Of a stretch of 64,000 nucleotides of DNA, positions 62,035 through 64,000 are shown piece by piece (position 1 is the stretch's first letter; each line of letters begins with the position of its first letter). This DNA is from Petrolisthes cinctipes (Eukaryota > Arthropoda > Malacostraca > Decapoda > Porcellanidae), in the NCBI GenBank assembly GCA_033782935.1, contig JAWQEG010000077.1:1612501-1676500 (forward strand), in the 5' to 3' direction. The translations under genes and the position numbers were made by a program. The notes below the pieces were generated by a model that did no database searches, had not been told where the DNA came from, and was given only the letters and a program-made list of their open reading frames with translations.

Positions 62035-64000
62035 AAGATGCATGCACATATCGACATTGGGCATCTAAAATATCGATTTTTAGCATATTTTAGGTCTGTA
62101 TCTTGAAAACATTCTAGCATTGCGTAGGCATGTACAGATCGCTTCTGGGACCCAAAAATATCGAATTTTCGGGTGTTTAGAGACTGAATTTAAGATATAA
62201 ACGGGTACGGAAGATGCATGCACATATTGACTAAGGGGCAGCTAAAATATTGATTTTCAGCATGTCTTGGGCATGTATTTTGAAAATACTTAAACACGGA
62301 GTAGGCATATACAGATTGCATCTAAAACCCAAAAATATCGAATTTTCGGGTGTTTTGAGCCTTAATTTGAGATATAAACGGGTACTGAATATGCATGCAC
62401 ATATCGACTTTTTGCACCTAAAATATCGATTTTGGGCATGTTTTGGGTCTGTATCTTGAAAACATTCAAGCAAGGACTAGGCATGTACAGATTGCTTCTG
62501 GGATCCAAAAATATCGAATTTTCGGGTATTTTGAGCCTGAATTTGAAATATAAAACACGCGTACAGAAGAAGAATGCACATATTGACTTTGGGCACCCAA
62601 AATATTGATTTTGAGCATGTTTTGGACCTGTATTTTGAAAATACTCTAACACGGAGTAGGCACGTACATATCGCTTCTTGTTCCTAAAAATATCGAATTT
62701 TCGGGTGTTTTGAGCCTGAATTTGAAATATAAACGGGTACAGAGGATGCATGCACATATCGACTTTGGGCACCCAAAATATCGATTTTTAGCATGTTTTG
62801 GGCCAATATTATGAAATTATTCTAGCACTGAGTAGGCATGTACAGATCACTTCTGGGACCCAAAAATATTGAATTTTTGGGTGTTTTGAGCCTGAATTTG
62901 AGATATAAACGGGTAATGAATATGCATGCACATATCGACTTTTTGAACCTAAAATATCGATTTTCAGCATGTTTTGGGTAGGTATTTTCAAAATACTCTA
63001 ACACGGAATAGGCATGTACAGATTGCTTCTGGGACCTAAAAATATCAAATTTTCGGGTATTTTGAGCCTGAATTTGAGATATAATCGGGTACAGAAGATG
63101 CATGCACATATCGACTTTGGGCACCTAAAATATCGATTTTCAGCATGTTTTAGGCCTCTAGTTTTAAAGTACTCTAACACGGAGTAGGCATGTACAGATC
63201 GCTTCTGGAACCAGAAATATCGAATTTTCGGGTGTTTTGAGTCTGAATTTGGGATATAAACGGGTACAGAAGATGCATGCACATATTGACTTTGGGCACC
63301 TCAAATATCGATTTTCAGCATGTTTTGGGCCTATATTTTGAAAATACTCTAACACGGAATAGGCATGTACAGATTGCTTCTGGGGCCCAAAAACATGGAA
63401 TTTTCGGGAATTTTGAGCCTGAATTTGAGATATAATCGGGTACAGAAGATGCATGCTAATATCCACTTTGGGCACCTAAAATTACGACTTTCATCATGTT
63501 TCGGGCCTTTTTTTTTAAAGTACTCTAACACGGAGTAGGCATGTACAGATCGCTTCTGTGACACAATAATATTTAATTTTCGGATGTTTTGAGCCTGAAT
63601 TTGGGATATAAACGGGTACAGAAGATGCATGCACATATCGACTTTGGACACTTAAATTATCGATTTTTAGCATGTTTTGAGCCTATATTTTGAAAAGATT
63701 CTAGCACTGAGTAGGCATGTACAGATCGCTTCTGGAACCCAAAAATATTGAATTTTCTGGTGTTTTGAGCCTGAATTTGATATGTAAACAGGTAATGAAG
63801 ATGCATGCACATATCGACTCTTTGCACCTAAAATATCGATTTTGAGCATGTTTTGGGTCTGTATTGTGAAAATACTCTAACAAGAAGTAGGCATGTACCG
63901 ATCACTTCTGGGACACAAAAATATCGAATTTTCGGGTGTTTTTAGCCTGAAATTGAGATATAAACGGGTACAGAAGATGAATGCACATATCGAATTTGGG

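Larger units (their letters stand above)
1..64000 (+). repeat. Satellite DNA array, ~176-bp monomer, fills the window
   Basis: The same unit recurs head to tail from the first to the last base. Landmarks within each monomer are a CACCTAAAATATCG start, GGCCTGTATTTT near position 33, CATGTACAG near position 69, a second AAAATATCG near position 94, GATATAAACGGG near position 133, and ATGCATGCACAT near position 157. Most monomers are 175-177 bp. All units have the same orientation, and no unique DNA interrupts them. Length, AT-richness, higher-order structure and the homogeneity gradient are typical of eukaryotic centromeric or pericentromeric satellites; the centromere assignment is inference. 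I do not recognise the family. Neither array end lies in the window. Confidence 0.97.
54302..64000 (+). repeat. Divergent monomeric satellite, right flank
   Basis: About 55 monomers in the same orientation, with scattered substitutions and small indels of one to a few bases. No regular higher-order period is visible except local duplications at 59.9-62.7 kb. Several monomers depart from the usual length. This is the oldest-looking part and carries no other element. Confidence 0.85.

Noticed and set aside
1..64000. CRISPR array
   Set aside because: The repeats are contiguous and about 176 bp long, without unique spacers of constant size, and no cas genes are present.
1..64000. CENP-B box in the monomer
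   Set aside because: I looked for the NTTCGNNNNANNCGGGN pattern around the TTCGGG and CGGGTACAG motifs on both strands. The spacing and the required A do not fit.
54302..64000. Transposon or gene remnant in the divergent flank
   Set aside because: Every stretch can be matched to the monomer. Irregularities are small indels and substitutions. No terminal repeats, target-site duplications or coding domain were seen.

Overview
The whole 64-kb window is one uninterrupted tandem satellite array. I see no protein-coding gene, RNA gene, transposon or unique sequence. The basic unit is an AT-rich monomer of about 176 bp, roughly 364 copies, all in the same orientation. The reverse-strand open frames are by-products of the repeat. 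This organisation (a 170-180 bp monomer, higher-order repeats, and homogeneity that falls towards one side) is typical of eukaryotic centromeric or pericentromeric satellite DNA, probably from a plant or animal. I do not recognise the family and cannot name the species.

Layout. Positions 1-22,814 hold 13 near-identical copies of a 10-monomer higher-order repeat (HOR, here M1-M10) of 1,755 bp; one copy is 1,754 bp. At 22,815-23,694 a truncated copy (M1/M3 hybrid, M4, M5, M6, M7) ends the block. Positions 23,695-25,102 hold eight monomers in the same order but more divergent (M1, M3, M4, M5, M6/7, M8, M9, M10), which looks like the ancestor of the HOR. Positions 25,807-32,142 hold older mosaics: module C, a 527-bp trimer, and an 880/881-bp pentamer. 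A block of about 5.4 kb (20,437-25,846) recurs almost unchanged 11,610 bp downstream (32,047-37,456), carrying one full HOR copy and the proto-HOR with it. Positions 37,457-54,301 are a patchwork of modules C and D at irregular spacings. From about 54,300 to 64,000 the monomers are divergent and mostly unordered, with only short local duplications near 59.9-62.7 kb.

Structure of the unit. Each 176-bp monomer is an old dimer of two related half-repeats of about 89 and 87 bp. Each half carries the same AAAAT-N4/5-ATTTT dyad and three A/T tracts about one helical turn apart. The left half adds a perfect 15-bp inverted repeat, GTATTTTGAAAATAC, in many monomers.

History. Alternating M8 alleles along the HOR array, a hybrid monomer at the array end, and shared private variants in non-adjacent copies record short gene-conversion tracts and unequal exchange. 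The left end is the youngest, most homogenised part, so the core of the array probably continues beyond position 1 and the edge lies to the right. All repeat assignments were made by reading diagnostic sites by eye; no alignment was run.
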